Shown: positions 4,891 to 6,012 of the stretch, piece after piece
Numbering within the stretch: position 1 is the stretch's first letter
Layout of the letters: the number at the start of each line of letters is the position of its first letter
Origin: Chloroflexota bacterium
Lineage (GTDB): Bacteria; Chloroflexota; Anaerolineae; Anaerolineales; UBA11657
NCBI GenBank assembly: GCA_003670425.1
Contig: QWRL01000149.1
Coordinates: 1-6,012, forward strand
Direction: 5' to 3'
Length of the DNA stretch: 6,012 nt
Program-made: the position numbers and the translations under genes
The notes under the pieces: generated by a model
Told to the model about the DNA's origin: nothing
The model's input: the letters and a program-made list of their open reading frames with translations, nothing else
Databases searched by the model: none

Positions 4891-6012
4891 ATGAACCTGC
4901 GCACAGCGCTGCGCTTGCAGCCGCACGCCGTGGTCGCGTTTGTGGGCGGCGGTGGCAAGACCAGCCTGATGTTTAGGCTTGCAGCCGAAATAGTGGCCGG
5001 TGGCGGGCGGGTAATCACCACTACCACCACGCGCATTTTTGCAAACCAGATTGGGCTGGCACCGCATCACATCGCCCTCGCTGATCCCGGACTGCTGCCA
5101 GCAGCCTTCGCTGCCCAATTGGCGGGCCACGCCCACGTGCTGGTCACTGGCCCGGTTGATGAGGCAGCCGGCAAAGCGTTTGGCGTGGCGCCGCAAATAG
5201 TGGCCGAGTTGTTGCGCACTGGTGTGGATGCAGTGTTAGTGGAGGCAGACGGCTCGCGCATGCGGCCGCTTAAGGCACCGGCTGAGCACGAACCCGTAAT
5301 CCCGGCTTGCAGCACGCACGTTGTCGCGGTTGTGGGGGCTGATGTGTTTGGGAAGCTGCTTGTGGAGGACAGCGTTCACCGGGCGGATCGCGCGGCCGTG
5401 CTGGCAAATGCCAGCTTGGGGCAGCCAGTTACGCATGAGATGGCCGCAGCGATTCTGGCGCATCCACTGGGAGGCCGCAAAGGTGTGCCCGCGTCAGCCC
5501 ATTGGACCGCATTTATAAATAAAGTGGAGTCAGCGGAGCAATTGTTAGCCGCACGCGCGCTGGCAGAGCGGCTGCTCGAGGCTTACGGCCTGCCGGCAGT
5601 GGTCGGTTCTGCCCGGCAAATCGATCCCGTTTGCGAGCGGGTGGAGCCGGTGGCGGTTGTAATTCTGGCTGCGGGGGCGTCGAGCCGGATGGCTGCCCTG
5701 GGCGTACCAAAGCCCCTGCTTGCGTGGGGAAAGGGTAGTTTGCTCACCCGTGCGGCGGACGCTGCGCTGCGCATAGGCAGCACCCAAACTTATGTAGTTG
5801 TGGGCAACTTAAGTGGCCCTGTGCAACAGGTGCTTGGCACCCGCAAAATTCAACTGGTGCCAAATGAACGCTGGCAGGCCGGTTTAAGCACTTCTGTGGC
5901 TGCTGCGCTGCGCGCATTGAATTCGGGCACGGGCGCTGCAATTTTCTTGCCGGTGGACCTGCCGCACGTTGGCACCGAGTTGCTTGCTGCGCTGATTGCG
6001 CTGCACCGCAGC
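4891..6012 (+). CDS. YqeC-MocA fusion: selenium-hydroxylase accessory domain plus molybdopterin cytidylyltransferase domain (3' end outside window)
   Basis: The frame is open from ATG 4891 to the last base (374 residues seen). The YqeC-type domain (about 1-245) has a P-loop-like FVGGGGKTSL (17-26), VITTTTTRIF (41-50), a Walker B-like VLVEADGSRMRPLKAPAE (115-132) and HEPVIP (133-138). YqeC is linked to selenium-dependent molybdenum hydroxylases; its reaction is unknown, though the motifs imply nucleotide binding. From about 252 a MobA/MocA-like NTP transferase follows: VILAAGASSRM (257-267), VPKPLLAWG (272-280), NERWQAGLSTS (335-345), and LPVDLPHV (353-360) with the metal-binding D356. MocA forms molybdopterin cytosine dinucleotide for XDH-type enzymes. 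About 70-80 residues are probably missing at the C-terminus. An in-frame TGA at 4879-4881 rules out a start further upstream. The ribosome binding site is weak. In E. coli yqeC and mocA are adjacent separate genes; here they are one chain without a stop between. Confidence 0.9.
   Translation, partial: MNLRTALRLQPHAVVAFVGGGGKTSLMFRLAAEIVAGGGRVITTTTTRIFANQIGLAPHHIALADPGLLPAAFAAQLAGHAHVLVTGPVDEAAGKAFGVAPQIVAELLRTGVDAVLVEADGSRMRPLKAPAEHEPVIPACSTHVVAVVGADVFGKLLVEDSVHRADRAAVLANASLGQPVTHEMAAAILAHPLGGRKGVPASAHWTAFINKVESAEQLLAARALAERLLEAYGLPAVVGSARQIDPVCERVEPVAVVILAAGASSRMAALGVPKPLLAWGKGSLLTRAADAALRIGSTQTYVVVGNLSGPVQQVLGTRKIQLVPNERWQAGLSTSVAAALRALNSGTGAAIFLPVDLPHVGTELLAALIALHRS

Noticed and set aside
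1..6012. CRISPR array, insertion sequence or phage genes
   Set aside because: I see no regularly spaced direct repeats, transposase, integrase or terminal inverted repeats; the window is filled by one coherent metabolic operon.

Overview
The window reads as one plus-strand operon for a molybdenum hydroxylase of the xanthine dehydrogenase (XDH) family, together with its maturation factors. The order is: the tail of a probable XdhC/CoxI-type chaperone (1-132); a flavin plus 2Fe-2S electron-transfer subunit in one chain (231-1682); the molybdopterin-binding catalytic subunit (1642-3888); YqeB/EF2563 (3897-4766); and a YqeC domain fused to a MocA-type molybdopterin cytidylyltransferase domain (4891 to the window edge, open at the 3' end). 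YqeB and YqeC are the families associated with selenium-dependent molybdenum hydroxylases, whose active-site Mo carries a labile, non-selenocysteine selenium. The best overall reading is therefore a selenium-dependent purine or N-heterocycle hydroxylase with its own cofactor-maturation cassette. The substrate cannot be read from sequence.

The sequence is GC-rich. The flavin/Fe-S fusion and its wording (an MWQSYH-like start, GAPQIRNR, TVAGNLITASPANDT, a GARGMAEMP motif in the large subunit) look to me like Chloroflexota proteins (Anaerolineae/Roseiflexus type). That is recall of family style, not a search, so the assignment is tentative. The first ~80 bases look like a poor-quality contig end: a 15-base G run, a 7-base T run, and a protein tail whose codons each sit one substitution from the family consensus.

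Layout: 1-132, degraded XdhC-like C-terminus with a possible hairpin terminator at its end; 133-230, a leader with an inverted repeat close to the first full gene's start; 231-3888, the two enzyme subunits with a 41-bp overlap; 3889-4766, yqeB after an 8-bp gap with a good ribosome binding site; 4767-4890, an unusually long, hairpin-rich gap that also carries a 43-codon reading frame touching both neighbours; 4891-6012, yqeC-mocA.

Working model: MocA converts molybdopterin cofactor to its cytosine dinucleotide form. XdhC would bind, protect and sulfurate or insert the cofactor. YqeB and YqeC, of unknown chemistry, would install or handle selenium, with selenophosphate from a SelD encoded elsewhere. 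The catalytic subunit hydroxylates its substrate and passes electrons through two 2Fe-2S clusters to FAD.
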